A model generated the notes under the pieces. It was not told the DNA's origin. It saw only the letters and a program-made list of their open reading frames with translations, and searched no databases. The position numbers and the translations under genes were made by a program. DNA of 64,000 nucleotides from Maridesulfovibrio sp. (GTDB taxonomy: Bacteria; Desulfobacterota; Desulfovibrionia; Desulfovibrionales; Desulfovibrionaceae), in contig NZ_OY787459.1 of assembly GCF_963678865.1 (NCBI RefSeq), positions 896,501-960,500 of the forward strand. The letters are read 5' to 3'. The stretch's first letter is position 1. Every line of letters begins with the position of its first letter. Positions 15,157 to 24,991 of the stretch are shown here, piece by piece.

Positions 15157-17274
15157 ATGAACAAAAAAAGCGCCATGAAAATGAACAAAAAGGCTAAAAA
15201 TCACGTTGTATCGCTACTGCAGCCCAAAGATGCCCTTAACCGGGTAATAAAACGGTTCCGCTCTCTGCAGTCCCCCGAAGGATACTGGGTTTTCGCACTG
15301 GAAGCGGATGTTACCATTCCTTCAGAATACATCATGTTCAACAGATTTCTGGGACGAAAAATAGATAAAGGCCTTGCAGAAAGGCTGGGTAACTACATCC
15401 GCGCCAAGCAGATGCCCGACGGAGGATGGCCCCTCCATGATGAAGATGGTCCTATAAACATTAGTGCTTCCGTAAAGGCATATATGGCACTCAAAATACT
15501 CGGTGATGACAAAAACGCGGAACACATGGTCCGTGCCCGCCGGACAATCCTTGCCAAAGGAGGTGCGGAAACTTGCAACGTCTTCACCCGCATCTGCCTT
15601 GCGACCTTCGGCCAAATCCCGTGGCACTGCCCACCGGCCATGCCGATAGAAATCGTACTGCTCCCCAAATGGTTCTTTTTCCATCTGGATAAAGTTTCCT
15701 ACTGGTCTCGATCAGTTATCTACCCCTTGCTTATCATCTACGCAAAGCAGCCGGTCTGCCGTTTGCGCCCGGAAGAAGCTGTGCCGGAACTTTTCTGCAA
15801 GCCTGCGGAAGATCATATTCATATTGATAAATACCGTGACAAAGGCTGGCGCAAGAATCTTTTTATCCTGCTAGACCGCATTCTCAAGCGAACCATGCAT
15901 CTGGTACCTAAATCAATCAACAGAAAGGCCATGGTATTTGCTGAAAAATGGACCCGTGAACACATGGCCGGACGAGGCGGAATCGGTGCTATCTTCCCGG
16001 CAATGGCTAATGCGGTTACAGCCCTGAGCCTGCTTGGCTACGATGAATCTGATCCAGATTACGCCCGCGGCATTCAGGCGGTGGATGATCTTATGGTCGA
16101 CAAATTCCACGTACCTGAAAAATCCCCATGGGAACACACGGTTATCACCGGAGGAACTGAGCTTTCAGCAGCACCGGAACTGGATATTTCTCCCAATCAT
16201 GGCACTGCCGAAAACCTTGAACAAGCCATGTGCCAACCCTGCAACTCACCCATTTGGGACACCTGTTTGAGTCTTTCTGCCATGATGGAAGCCGGAGAGG
16301 ATCAAAACAGCAAATGCACACAGCAGAGCCTGAAATGGCTTTGGGACCAGCAGATATTTTTTCGGGGCGACTGGATTTCCAAAGCTCCTAAGCTTGACGG
16401 CGGAGGCTGGGCTTTCCAGTTTGAGAACACTTTCTACCCCGATCTCGATGATACTGCCATGGTACTTATGGCTATGTGCCGTGCCGGAGTTCTGGAGCAG
16501 CCGGAACATCATGAAAACTTTATCAAGGGTGTCAACTGGCTGATCGGCATGCAATCCTCAAACGGAGGCTGGGCTGCTTTTGATATCGACAACTGCGCAG
16601 AGTACCTGAACGATATCCCCTTTGCGGATCACGGCGCCCTGCTCGACCCGCCCACTTCAGACCTGACAGCCCGTGTCATCGAGTTGCTGGGTGTTATCGG
16701 TTATGACAAGAGCTTCCGCCCCATCAAGGACGGCATCGACTTCCTGAAAAAAGAACAGGAAGATGATGGATCATGGTTCGGACGCTGGGGTGTCAACTAT
16801 ATTTACGGAACATGGTCGGTGCTGTGCGGTCTGCGTCAGGCAGGAGAAGACATGAACTCCTCCTACGTCTGCAAAGCTGTGGAGTGGTTGGAAAATCACC
16901 AGAACAAGGATGGCGGCTGGGGCGAAACCTGTATGAGCTACAACAGCCAAAATTACGCAGGTCTGGGTGACTCCACCGCTTCTCAGACTTCATGGGCTCT
17001 GCTGGGCCTCATGGCAGCTGAACGGGTCCACTCCAAGGCTGTCAGCCGAGGTATCCGCTACCTGCTGGACACCCAGAAGGAAGATGGAAGTTGGGACGAA
17101 ACCCTCTTCACCGGAACCGGGTTCCCGCGTGTGTTCTACCTGCGTTACCATGGCTACTCCCAGTACTTCCCCATGTGGGCGCTGGGTGTATACAAACGTT
17201 TCGTAGCCGACGAAGATACGAAGCAGATCATGATGCGCCGTGACACCCCGCTTGACCTCGGCAGGAAGTGGTAA
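15157..17274 (+). CDS. shc: Squalene-hopene cyclase
   Basis: 705 residues. The family's repeated QW motifs are plain (LQSPEGYWVFALEADVT, MPDGGWPLHD, DGGGWAFQFEN, QSSNGGWAAFDIDN, QEDDGSWFGRWGVNYIYG, NKDGGWGE, QKEDGSWDE). The catalytic acid motif is D429-L-D431-D432 in FYPDLDDTAM. The enzyme cyclises squalene to hopene at the cytoplasmic membrane, the committed step of hopanoid synthesis. A SD-like AAGGATT precedes the ATG at 15157. The thioesterase gene starts 1 nt after its stop. A second hopanoid gene (hpnA, 40448-41440) lies elsewhere in the window. Squalene synthesis genes are not present here. Confidence 0.96.
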   Translation: MNKKSAMKMNKKAKNHVVSLLQPKDALNRVIKRFRSLQSPEGYWVFALEADVTIPSEYIMFNRFLGRKIDKGLAERLGNYIRAKQMPDGGWPLHDEDGPINISASVKAYMALKILGDDKNAEHMVRARRTILAKGGAETCNVFTRICLATFGQIPWHCPPAMPIEIVLLPKWFFFHLDKVSYWSRSVIYPLLIIYAKQPVCRLRPEEAVPELFCKPAEDHIHIDKYRDKGWRKNLFILLDRILKRTMHLVPKSINRKAMVFAEKWTREHMAGRGGIGAIFPAMANAVTALSLLGYDESDPDYARGIQAVDDLMVDKFHVPEKSPWEHTVITGGTELSAAPELDISPNHGTAENLEQAMCQPCNSPIWDTCLSLSAMMEAGEDQNSKCTQQSLKWLWDQQIFFRGDWISKAPKLDGGGWAFQFENTFYPDLDDTAMVLMAMCRAGVLEQPEHHENFIKGVNWLIGMQSSNGGWAAFDIDNCAEYLNDIPFADHGALLDPPTSDLTARVIELLGVIGYDKSFRPIKDGIDFLKKEQEDDGSWFGRWGVNYIYGTWSVLCGLRQAGEDMNSSYVCKAVEWLENHQNKDGGWGETCMSYNSQNYAGLGDSTASQTSWALLGLMAAERVHSKAVSRGIRYLLDTQKEDGSWDETLFTGTGFPRVFYLRYHGYSQYFPMWALGVYKRFVADEDTKQIMMRRDTPLDLGRKW

Positions 17275-17275
17275 C

Positions 17276-18001
17276 ATGGGCAAAAATTCAGCACAGATCA
17301 ATATGGTCGTCCCGGCTTACGAAACAGGCCCGGACGACCGCATGCACTGCCACTGGCTCATGAACCATATGCAGCAGGCAGCCACTGTCCATGCAGATTC
17401 ACTGGGTATCGGTGTGAACGACATGGCCAAGGAAGGTCATATGTGGGTAATGACCTCCATGCGCATAGAAATTGACGAAATGCCACGCCGTGAAGAAAAC
17501 TTCACCCTGAGCACATGGTCACGTGGAGTGAAGCGTTTGCGTGCTTTCCGTGAATTTTCCGGCTGCAATGAATCAGGACGTGAAATCATCAGGGCCAGCT
17601 CAGAATGGATGGTGCTGGATGAAACAACCCGCAAGCCTGTAACCATAAATCCGGAATACAATTTCTACGCTCAGGATAGATGCGTGTTCCCTGAAGCAAT
17701 GAAACGACTGCGCCCCGGTACGCCGGAAAAAGAAATCCGGATCTTGAATGTGGGCTACAGCTCCCTTGATGCTAACGGACACGTCAACAATGCCGAATAT
17801 CTGCGTTGGTCTTTTGACGGGTTGCGTCCATTGGGATTTGACCAGAACAAGGTTAATTCCATACGCATTGCATTTCTTTCAGAAGTGTTCGAAGGCAACA
17901 CCATAAATTTAATGGATTGTGGATGTGAAGATGATGGCTTTGAGTTGATTGGCTTGAATGAAAGCGAGGGTAAGGCTGCTTTTGCCTTAAAAGTTGAATA
18001 A
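17276..18001 (+). CDS. Acyl-ACP thioesterase
   Basis: 241 residues from the ATG at 17276, just after the shc stop TAA; the longer frame from 17240 overlaps shc and is less likely. Two hot-dog domains are seen. The first has HCHWLMNHMQQAATVHADSLG and LSTWSRGVKRLRAFREF; the second has VGYSSLDANGHVNNAEYLRW, in which Asn and His of NGHVNN are the expected catalytic pair. The family hydrolyses acyl-ACP to free fatty acid and ACP in the cytosol. Its tight link to shc suggests it adjusts fatty-acid supply or membrane lipid composition together with hopanoids; a role in acylating or remodelling lipids is inference. Confidence 0.85.
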   Translation: MGKNSAQINMVVPAYETGPDDRMHCHWLMNHMQQAATVHADSLGIGVNDMAKEGHMWVMTSMRIEIDEMPRREENFTLSTWSRGVKRLRAFREFSGCNESGREIIRASSEWMVLDETTRKPVTINPEYNFYAQDRCVFPEAMKRLRPGTPEKEIRILNVGYSSLDANGHVNNAEYLRWSFDGLRPLGFDQNKVNSIRIAFLSEVFEGNTINLMDCGCEDDGFELIGLNESEGKAAFALKVE

Positions 18002-18026
18002 TCCTGGCCTAAACCCCTTCTCCCAC

Positions 18027-18055
18027 TTGACTTCCCATCATTTGTCAGATAAATA
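18027..18055 (+). promoter_or_regulatory. Putative sigma-70 promoter of the thrS operon
   Basis: TTGACT at 18027-18032 and TAAATA at 18050-18055 are separated by 17 nt, the preferred spacing. It lies just after the thioesterase stop and about 180 nt before the thrS start, leaving a long leader that could carry thrS autoregulation. No classical T-box is seen in the leader. Confidence 0.5.
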
Positions 18056-18236
18056 TACCGCCTTTCGTGCAGTAATATTATTGCACTCTTTTCTGATGTC
18101 TAGAGTCTTCACAGCTTATGAATTCAAGGATAACGACAGGTTGCAGCGGCAACTTTTCCATTGAAACGAAGACATTTTAAGATTGTCCGGCAGGTTCGGG
18201 CATAGAAACAATTTTTCCGCAAAGAGAGAATGGATT

Positions 18237-20165
18237 ATGCAAGTTGCAGGTAAAGAACTTGAGGTTCAGCAGGGTGCGCTTTGCGGCGAGGTTCTCAAAG
18301 AGGCCTTGTCCAAAAAGCAGTTCAAGAACGTTGTAGTTGCCAAATGCGGCGATACCCTTCTTGATCTTACCACCACCGTGCCTGCCGACTGTACCGACCT
18401 TGAGCCGGTAATGGCTGATTCCGAAGAAGGTCTGGAAGTAATCCGCCACTCCACTGCACACCTTATGGCTGAAGCAGTGAAGAAACTCTTCCCAACAGCC
18501 AAAGTAACTATCGGCCCCTCAATCGCAAGTGGTTTTTACTACGATTTCGACTACGAACGCCCCTTTACCCCTGAGGATCTGGAAGCAATCGAAGCCGAAA
18601 TGCTGCGCCGAGTTGGTGCCGACGAAGAATTTAGCCGCGAAGTGCTTTCCAGTGCTGATGCATTGGAAAAATTCGAGAAAATGGGTGAGGATTACAAGGT
18701 AGAACTCATCAACGATCTTGGCGAAGAAACTGTTTCCGTATACACCAACGGTGAATTTGCAGACCTCTGCCGCGGCCCCCACGTGGCCCGCACCGGCATG
18801 CTCAAGGCTTTCAAACTGCTCTCCGTTGCCGGAGCGTACTGGAGAGGCGATGAACACCGTCAGCAGTTGCAGCGTATCTACGGAACAGCTTTTCCCGATC
18901 CCAAGTCCCTGAAAAAGCATCTGGCCCAGCTTGAAGAAGCCAAAAAACGCGACCATCGTAAATTGGGAACCCAGTTGGATCTCTTTTCCGTAAACCCCGA
19001 TGTGGGTGCGGGCATGACCATCTGGCATCCCAAAGGTGCGCTTATCCGAGCTATCCTTGAAGACTTCGAACGCAAGGAACACCTCAAGCGCGGCTACCAG
19101 TTCGTACAGGGGCCGCTGATTCTCAAGCGTGAGCTTTGGGAAAAATCAGGCCACTACGATAACTATCGCGAAAACATGTATTTCACTGAGATTGATGAGC
19201 AGTCCTACGGCATCAAGCCCATGAACTGCCTCTCTCATATGCTGGTATTCAAATCCAGACTGCGCAGCTACCGAGACCTGCCCCAGCGCTATTTTGAGCA
19301 TGGAGTGGTCCATCGCCACGAGAAATCCGGTGTACTGCACGGCCTGCTTCGTGTGCGTACTTTCACTCAGGATGATGCGCACCTCATCTGCCGCCCGGAC
19401 CAGCTCCGCGATGAAATCATCGGCGTTGCAAAATTCGTCGGCGATGTGATGGGACTGTTCGGATTTGAATATGAAGCAGAAGTCAGCACCAAGCCCGAAA
19501 AGGCCATTGGATCTGACGAAGATTGGGACAGAGCCACCGAAGCACTCGAAGGCGCTCTCAAAGAAATGGGTATGGAATACTCAATTAATGAAGGCGACGG
19601 AGCGTTCTACGGACCCAAAATCGACATCATTATCAAAGATGCACTTGAACGTCGCTGGCAATGTGCTACAATCCAGTGTGATTTTACCTTGCCAGAGCGG
19701 TTCGACTTAAGCTATGTGGGCGAAGATGGTGAGCGTCACAGACCTGTAATGCTGCACCGGGTTATTCTCGGTTCCATCGAACGCTTTATCGGAGTTCTGC
19801 TTGAACACACCGGTGGAGCTCTGCCTGCCTGGCTGTCCCCTGTTCAGGCAAAAATTCTCACAGTCACCGACTCTCAGAATGAATTTGCACGAAAAGTCTT
19901 GCAGTTTCTGCAAGAAAAAGGCATTCGTGCCGAGGTTGATGATCGAAATGAGAAACTGGGTTACAAAGTTCGGGAAGCCCAGCTTGAAAAAATCCCGTTC
20001 ATGTTAGTAGTTGGCGACAAAGAAGTCGCTGCGGAATCGGTCAATGTAAGAGCCCGCGACGGGGAAGACCCCGGACTCAAGTCTCTTGAAGACGCGGCAG
20101 AGCTTATTTCGACCGCCATTAACGAACCATTCAAACGCGGAGGCATGAGCTATAGCTTTTCATAG
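18237..20165 (+). CDS. thrS: Threonyl-tRNA synthetase
   Basis: 642 residues from the ATG at 18237 ([12 protein letters not shown]), preceded by AAAGAGAG; an upstream frame to 18183 adds a segment unlike the family. Domains in order: TGS (about 1-60), the SAD editing domain with [16 protein letters not shown] and the later Cys of DLCRGPHV, the class II catalytic core (motif 2 [27 protein letters not shown] split over residues 355-380, zinc Cys in MNCLSH), and the anticodon-binding domain from about 540. It charges tRNA-Thr in the cytosol. Its last 17 nt overlap the infC coding region if the AUA start of infC is right. Confidence 0.97.
   Translation: MQVAGKELEVQQGALCGEVLKEALSKKQFKNVVVAKCGDTLLDLTTTVPADCTDLEPVMADSEEGLEVIRHSTAHLMAEAVKKLFPTAKVTIGPSIASGFYYDFDYERPFTPEDLEAIEAEMLRRVGADEEFSREVLSSADALEKFEKMGEDYKVELINDLGEETVSVYTNGEFADLCRGPHVARTGMLKAFKLLSVAGAYWRGDEHRQQLQRIYGTAFPDPKSLKKHLAQLEEAKKRDHRKLGTQLDLFSVNPDVGAGMTIWHPKGALIRAILEDFERKEHLKRGYQFVQGPLILKRELWEKSGHYDNYRENMYFTEIDEQSYGIKPMNCLSHMLVFKSRLRSYRDLPQRYFEHGVVHRHEKSGVLHGLLRVRTFTQDDAHLICRPDQLRDEIIGVAKFVGDVMGLFGFEYEAEVSTKPEKAIGSDEDWDRATEALEGALKEMGMEYSINEGDGAFYGPKIDIIIKDALERRWQCATIQCDFTLPERFDLSYVGEDGERHRPVMLHRVILGSIERFIGVLLEHTGGALPAWLSPVQAKILTVTDSQNEFARKVLQFLQEKGIRAEVDDRNEKLGYKVREAQLEKIPFMLVVGDKEVAAESVNVRARDGEDPGLKSLEDAAELISTAINEPFKRGGMSYSFS
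20139..20143 (+). promoter_or_regulatory. Ribosome binding site that fixes the infC AUA start
   Basis: GGAGG inside the thrS 3' end lies 8 nt before ATA at 20152-20154, the only suitable rare initiator after the in-frame stop at 20146. The first ATG of infC (20236) has no comparable site and falls inside the conserved IF-3 sequence. Confidence 0.75.
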
Positions 20166-20700
20166 AGACGGTAGGCGTCCCTATCGCAGGGATGACGGTG
20201 CCCGCCGAAACGAGCGCATTAGAGTTCCCAAGGTCATGGTTATTGATGACGAGGGTAACCAACTGGGAGTACTTCCCACACGTGAAGCCCTTGAAATTGC
20301 ACAGGACCGGGGTCTTGATCTGGTTGAAGTTGCAGAAAAGGCTGACCCGCCTGTTTGCAAGATTATGGACTATGGTAAGTTCAAATATCAGCAGCAGAAA
20401 CGTAAGCAGGAAGCCAAAAAGAAGCAGACAGTAGTCCAGATCAAGGAAGTCAAGTTTCGCCCCAAAACAGACGAGCACGATTACCAGACAAAGCTCAAGC
20501 ACATCCGCCGGTTTCTTGAAGGCGGCGACAGGTGCAAAGTCACTATATTTTTCAGGGGCCGAGAAATTGTCCATAAGGACAGAGGGTTGGCTGTTCTGGA
20601 GCGAGTCAAAGAAGAGACCATGGATATTTCCAAAATGGAACAGGCTCCAAGGTCCGAAGGCCGCACCATGAACATGATGTTGGCTCCAATCAAAAAATAA
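20152..20700 (+). CDS. infC: Translation initiation factor IF-3 (AUA start)
   Basis: 182 residues from ATA at 20152. Reading back in frame from the ATG at 20236 gives [20 protein letters not shown], the conserved IF-3 N-terminus, so the ATG start would truncate the protein. The N-domain is at 20-85 ([32 protein letters not shown]) and the C-domain starts near 95 ([18 protein letters not shown]). IF-3 keeps ribosomal subunits apart and inspects start codons. Rare initiators (AUU, AUC, AUA) are known in infC and let IF-3 repress its own translation. The start overlaps the thrS stop by 14 nt, with GGAGG 8 nt upstream. Confidence 0.9.
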   Translation: MAFHRDGRRPYRRDDGARRNERIRVPKVMVIDDEGNQLGVLPTREALEIAQDRGLDLVEVAEKADPPVCKIMDYGKFKYQQQKRKQEAKKKQTVVQIKEVKFRPKTDEHDYQTKLKHIRRFLEGGDRCKVTIFFRGREIVHKDRGLAVLERVKEETMDISKMEQAPRSEGRTMNMMLAPIKK

Positions 20701-20708
20701 GGTTTTTT

Positions 20709-20724
20709 CCGGCTTCCGAGCCGG
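20709..20724 (+). promoter_or_regulatory. Small hairpin between infC and rpmI
   Basis: CCGGCT and AGCCGG form a 6-bp stem around TCCG, ten nt before the rpmI SD AAGGAGG. There is no following T run. It could be part of the L20/L35 translational control known for this operon in other bacteria, though that is only inference here. Confidence 0.3.
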
Positions 20725-20743
20725 TATTCCCAAGGAGGATAAA

Positions 20744-20941
20744 ATGCCTAAAATGAAAACCAGAAGAGGCGCCGCAAAGCGTTTCACTAAGACCGGCAGC
20801 GGTAAATTCAAACGCCGTAAGCAGGGTCTGCGTCACATCCTGACCAAGAAGAATGCGAAGCGTAAGAGCAGACTCGGCCAGAGCGCAACTGTTGACAGTG
20901 CGAACATCGGTCAGGTCAAACGCATGCTTCCCTACGCTTAA
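20744..20941 (+). CDS. rpmI: Ribosomal protein bL35
   Basis: 65 residues, the normal length. The sequence starts MPKMKTRRGAAKRFTKTGSGKF and has the basic LRHILTKKNAKRKSRLGQ stretch of L35. It is a component of the large ribosomal subunit. The SD AAGGAGG is 7 nt before the ATG. It lies 43 nt after infC and 93 nt before rplT in the conserved infC-rpmI-rplT order. Confidence 0.98.
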   Translation: MPKMKTRRGAAKRFTKTGSGKFKRRKQGLRHILTKKNAKRKSRLGQSATVDSANIGQVKRMLPYA

Positions 20942-21034
20942 TTGCGTAAAAACAACTAAGACAATAAATGAACACTCCTGTCCGCGGAACTACGTTCGTG
21001 GCTGGTTTTAGAGAAAGATTCCTGGAGGAATACA

Positions 21035-21388
21035 ATGAGAGTAAAACGTGGTATTGCCGCTAAGAGGCGTCATAAAAAATATTTAAAGATGGCCAAGGGT
21101 TTCCGTGGCTCCGGATCTACCCTTTACCGTACCGCCAGAGAGAGAGTTGAACGCTCCCTCTGCATGGCTTACGTAGGCCGCAAACTGCGCAAACGTGATA
21201 TGCGCAAACTCTGGATCCAGCGTATCAACGCTGCTGCACGCCTCAACGGCATGTCCTACAGCCGTCTCATTCACGGACTGTCCACTGCTGGCGTTATCCT
21301 GAACCGTAAAGTTCTCGCTGATCTGGCTGTTAACGATGCTCCCGCATTCGCCAAAGTAGTTGAGATCGCCAAAGCTCAGGTTAGCTAA
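21035..21388 (+). CDS. rplT: Ribosomal protein bL20
   Basis: 117 residues, the usual length. It starts [27 protein letters not shown] and has the conserved [20 protein letters not shown] and [17 protein letters not shown]20 is an early-assembling large-subunit protein that also binds its own mRNA to repress rpmI-rplT translation in several bacteria. A CTGGAGG site precedes the ATG. The pheS start GTG follows the stop by 1 nt. Confidence 0.98.
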   Translation: MRVKRGIAAKRRHKKYLKMAKGFRGSGSTLYRTARERVERSLCMAYVGRKLRKRDMRKLWIQRINAAARLNGMSYSRLIHGLSTAGVILNRKVLADLAVNDAPAFAKVVEIAKAQVS

Positions 21389-21389
21389 G

Positions 21390-22436
21390 GTGTCGGACGT
21401 AAAGTCCCTGTTACAGGAACTTGAAGGCCTGGTCCCGGAGTGCTCCGCACGCCTGGATCAGGCTTCTTTGTCTGAACTGGAAGACATCAAGATCGACATG
21501 CTCGGCCGTAAGGGCCGTGTAGCCAAAATCATGTCCGGTCTGCCCTCACTTCCCAATGAAGACAAGCCTGTAGCAGGTAAAAAAGCAAATGAAGTAAAGG
21601 CCGCTCTCACCGAGCTCATCGAGGGAAAGCAAAGCGAGCTTGAAAAAGCCGCCACCGTTGAGAGCCTGTCCCGTTTCGACCCCACCATGCCCGGACGCAA
21701 ACCTGCTGAAGGTTCGCTACACCCGGTCACACTCGTCATGGACGAGATCTGTGACGTTTTCATCGGGCTGGGATTCGAGGTTGTAACCGGACCCGAAGTT
21801 GAAAACGACTGGTACAACTTCGAAGCACTGAATATTCCACCGGAGCACCCTGCGCGCGACATGCAGGACACACTGTACATTTCAGAATCCATCCTGCTGC
21901 GCACCCACACTTCTCCGCTGCAGATCCGCACCATGAAGGACAGAACTCCTCCTCTGGCTGCAATTGCACCGGGTAAGGTATACCGCAGAGACTCAGACCT
22001 CACACATACCCCCATGTTCCACCAGATCGAAGGTTTTCTTGTCGATCAGAATGTGAGCATGGCAGACCTGCGTGGGACCCTGACAGCATTCGTCCACCAG
22101 CTTTTCGGACCCAAAACTGACGTGCGTTTCCGCCCCAGCTTCTTCCCCTTTACCGAGCCCAGCGCAGAAGTGGATATCTCCTGTGTTATGTGCGGCGGAA
22201 AAGGAACCATCGACGGCAAACCCTGCCGCGTATGCAAACAGACCGGGTGGGTGGAAATCCTCGGCTGCGGCATGATGGACCCCAACGTGATGAAAGCAGT
22301 TGATTACGACACCGAAAAGTATTCCGGTTTCGCATTCGGACTCGGCATCGAACGCGTAGCCATGCTCAAATACGGCATCGGCGACTTGCGCATGTTCTTT
22401 GAAAACGACATCCGATTCCTCGAACAGTTTTCCTAA
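21390..22436 (+). CDS. pheS: Phenylalanyl-tRNA synthetase alpha subunit
   Basis: 348 residues from GTG at 21390, directly after the rplT stop; an ATG at 21360 lies within rplT and adds an unrelated segment. The N-terminal coiled coil (1-85) is followed by the class II core: [21 protein letters not shown], motif 2 [21 protein letters not shown], and motif 3 [18 protein letters not shown] four-Cys insert (CVMCGGKG, then CRVCKQTGW) near residue 270 may bind zinc and occurs in many pheS proteins. It pairs with PheT as an (alpha-beta)2 enzyme. pheT starts 32 nt downstream. Confidence 0.97.
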   Translation: MSDVKSLLQELEGLVPECSARLDQASLSELEDIKIDMLGRKGRVAKIMSGLPSLPNEDKPVAGKKANEVKAALTELIEGKQSELEKAATVESLSRFDPTMPGRKPAEGSLHPVTLVMDEICDVFIGLGFEVVTGPEVENDWYNFEALNIPPEHPARDMQDTLYISESILLRTHTSPLQIRTMKDRTPPLAAIAPGKVYRRDSDLTHTPMFHQIEGFLVDQNVSMADLRGTLTAFVHQLFGPKTDVRFRPSFFPFTEPSAEVDISCVMCGGKGTIDGKPCRVCKQTGWVEILGCGMMDPNVMKAVDYDTEKYSGFAFGLGIERVAMLKYGIGDLRMFFENDIRFLEQFS

Positions 22437-22468
22437 TATATACGCAGTAAATACTGCTGGAGGCTCAA

Positions 22469-24868
22469 ATGCTTTTAAGCATGCAATGGCTGCGGGATTT
22501 CGTTCCTTATGAGGGCGAAATTCAGGAGCTTGGCGACAGGCTGACCATGCTCGGCCTTGAGCTTGAAGAAATTTTCAATCCATTTGAAGCGATCAAAGAC
22601 ATCGTTGTCGGCCATGTTGTGGAGTGTGACCAGCACCCCGAAGCCGACAAGCTGTCTGTTTGTAAAGTAGACGTCGGCGACGGCGAGCTTCTTGATATCG
22701 TATGCGGCGCACCCAACGTTGCCAAAGGCCAGAATGTGCCTGTGGCAAAAGTTGGCGTAACCATGCCCGGCGATTTCAAAATCAAGAAGGCAAAACTCCG
22801 CGGTGTCAAATCTCACGGCATGATCTGCTCCGAGCGTGAACTGGAACTTTCCGACGCGCACGATGGTATCATGGTTCTGCCCGAGAACCTGAAACCAGGC
22901 GTGAAATTCACCGAAGCAATGAACATGGAAGACACAGTCATGGATCTGGGTATCACCCCCAACCGTGCCGATTGCCTTTCCATGCTCGGTATCGCCCGTG
23001 AAGCTGCGCTGGCATTCGACCTGCCCATCACCATGCCCGAACTCAACCTCGTTGAGAACGGCGGTCACGCGGCAGATCTGCTTAAGATTGAAATCGACGA
23101 TCCCGAACTATGCCCGCTCTATCAGGCCAGAATCCTGCAGGGAGCAAAGATTGCACCTTCCCCGGACTGGATGCGTTACCGCCTTCTTTCCGTAGGTGTT
23201 CGTCCCATCAGCAACATTGTTGACGTGACCAACTATATTCTTTTCGAACTGGGTCAGCCCCTGCACTCCTTTGATGCAGACCGGCTCAAAGGCGGCAAGA
23301 TCCGGGTCGGACTTGCTCCCGAGGGAACTAAATTCACCACCCTTGATGAACAGGAACGCAAGCTCCTCGGCTCCGACCTGCTCATCTGGGATGCAGAGCG
23401 TCCTGTTGCGTTAGCCGGTGTTATGGGCGGCATGAACTCAGAGATTCACGACGGTTCCACCAACGTGGTCCTCGAATCCGCAGTGTTCCGTCCCGGCCTC
23501 ATCCGCAAAACTGCCCGCCGTCTGGCCCTGCCCTCCGAAGCATCCTACCGCTTTGAACGCGGCGTGGATCAGCAGCTGAATACTTTTGCAATGGACCGTG
23601 CAGCCCAGCTTATGAGTGAACTGTCCGGGGCAAAAATTGTTTCCGGCGTGGCAAAAAATGAACCCAAGCCGTGGCAGGACCGTACCCACGATTACCGCCA
23701 CAAACGCTGCAACAGCTGGCTTGGTCTGGACCTAGAACCTGAATTCAGCAAAAAAGCTTTCTCCCTCATGGGACTGGAAGTTAACGATAGCGATGCAGAC
23801 TGCTGGAAAGTCTCCACCCCTTCCTACAGACTTGACCTCGAACGCGAGGCAGACCTGTATGAAGAAGTAGCCCGCTACTTCGGCATGGATAAGATTCCTT
23901 CCGTACTGCCCCGCATATCCAAGACCTTTGACGCTTCCGTTATTGCGGAAACCCCTTACGGCTTTTATCGTCGTATTAAAAACTGGGGTCGTGGCGTTGG
24001 TCTGCACGAAGCAATCAACTACAGCTTCGTGGGAGATGATGATCTCGACCTGCTTGGACTGCCCAAAGAAGGTCGCGTAAACATCGCCAATCCCCTGAGC
24101 GAAGACCAGAACGTAATGCGTACCGAACTGGCTCCCGGCCTGCTCAACACAGTACGTCACAATCTCGCTCAAGGTAATACCCACATTCGTGTTTTTGAAA
24201 TCGCCAAGAAGTTCATTAAGGACGCAGAATCAGACACAGAAACCCGAGAGCAGTCCCGTTTGGGCATCATGCTCAACGGTCCCCGTTCCTGCGTTGAATG
24301 GCCTAACGAACAGGGCGATGCCGACTACCTTGATATTAAAGGTCTGGTAGAACATCTGCTGGCTGATCTAAAACTTGGAGAAGCAGCTTTCTCTCTGGTT
24401 AAGGATCACAATTACCTTGAACCCTGTGTTGACATTCACCTTGGTGAACAGAAAATCGGCTTCATGGGTATGGTCAAGGCAGATATTGCCGACAAGTATC
24501 ACGCCAAAAAAGAAGTCTGGATGGCCGACCTTAACGCAGATCTCCTGCGTGACATCGTCATGGCCCACAAAATCAAATTCCAGACTCTGCCGGTGTTCCC
24601 GCCTTCCAGACGTGACGTGACCGTAATCGGTCCCGTTTCCCTGCATGCGGAAACAATTAAAGAAGCAATCCTCGGCCTCAAATTGCCGCTGATTGAGTCT
24701 GTGGAACTGGTCAACGTGTTCGTACCGGAAAATAATAACGACGAACGCAACCTCTCCTTCCGCATCACATACCGCCACGGTCAGAAGACCCTGACCGACA
24801 AGGCAGTAGACAAGGAACACAAGAAGGTTCTCGCTGGGCTTGAAAAATCCCTGCCTGTACATTTCTAG
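22469..24868 (+). CDS. pheT: Phenylalanyl-tRNA synthetase beta subunit
   Basis: 799 residues, the expected size for the long bacterial form. Domains in order: tRNA-binding (EMAP-like) at about 40-150 (VVGHVVECDQHPEADKLSVC), B3/B4 editing domain at about 210-385 (PISNIVDVTNYILFELGQPLHSFD), B5 at about 400-475, the core-like domain, and the FDX-ACB anticodon domain at about 705-799 (PPSRRDVTVIGP, ending RITYRHGQKTLTDKAVD). It forms the editing and tRNA-binding part of PheRS. An SD GGAGG precedes the ATG. It is the last gene of the translation operon, with a terminator 20 nt after it. Confidence 0.97.
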   Translation: MLLSMQWLRDFVPYEGEIQELGDRLTMLGLELEEIFNPFEAIKDIVVGHVVECDQHPEADKLSVCKVDVGDGELLDIVCGAPNVAKGQNVPVAKVGVTMPGDFKIKKAKLRGVKSHGMICSERELELSDAHDGIMVLPENLKPGVKFTEAMNMEDTVMDLGITPNRADCLSMLGIAREAALAFDLPITMPELNLVENGGHAADLLKIEIDDPELCPLYQARILQGAKIAPSPDWMRYRLLSVGVRPISNIVDVTNYILFELGQPLHSFDADRLKGGKIRVGLAPEGTKFTTLDEQERKLLGSDLLIWDAERPVALAGVMGGMNSEIHDGSTNVVLESAVFRPGLIRKTARRLALPSEASYRFERGVDQQLNTFAMDRAAQLMSELSGAKIVSGVAKNEPKPWQDRTHDYRHKRCNSWLGLDLEPEFSKKAFSLMGLEVNDSDADCWKVSTPSYRLDLEREADLYEEVARYFGMDKIPSVLPRISKTFDASVIAETPYGFYRRIKNWGRGVGLHEAINYSFVGDDDLDLLGLPKEGRVNIANPLSEDQNVMRTELAPGLLNTVRHNLAQGNTHIRVFEIAKKFIKDAESDTETREQSRLGIMLNGPRSCVEWPNEQGDADYLDIKGLVEHLLADLKLGEAAFSLVKDHNYLEPCVDIHLGEQKIGFMGMVKADIADKYHAKKEVWMADLNADLLRDIVMAHKIKFQTLPVFPPSRRDVTVIGPVSLHAETIKEAILGLKLPLIESVELVNVFVPENNNDERNLSFRITYRHGQKTLTDKAVDKEHKKVLAGLEKSLPVHF

Positions 24869-24887
24869 TTTCTGCTCGATGTAATTT

Positions 24888-24925
24888 AAAAGCCCGGCTG
24901 AATATGTTCAGCCGGGCTTTTTATA
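24888..24925 (+). terminator. Terminator of the thrS-pheT operon
   Basis: AAAAGCCCGGCTGAA and TTCAGCCGGGCTTTTT form a long stem with a 4-nt loop, followed by T on the plus strand. Because A runs precede the stem it can also work on the minus strand, ending the permease transcript. Confidence 0.88.
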
Positions 24926-24991
24926 TTTCTCAAAAGATCCTGAAAATATGATTCCTGCTTCTTCTCATTTTTTTAATAAGCTTCAGGGTTA

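Noticed and set aside
18002..18236. T-box riboswitch before thrS
   Set aside because: No T-box consensus or specifier/antiterminator structure is recognised in the leader, and T-boxes are not expected for thrS in this group.
21458..22015. 185-codon frame antisense to pheS
   Set aside because: It lies wholly within the conserved pheS gene and has no ribosome site.
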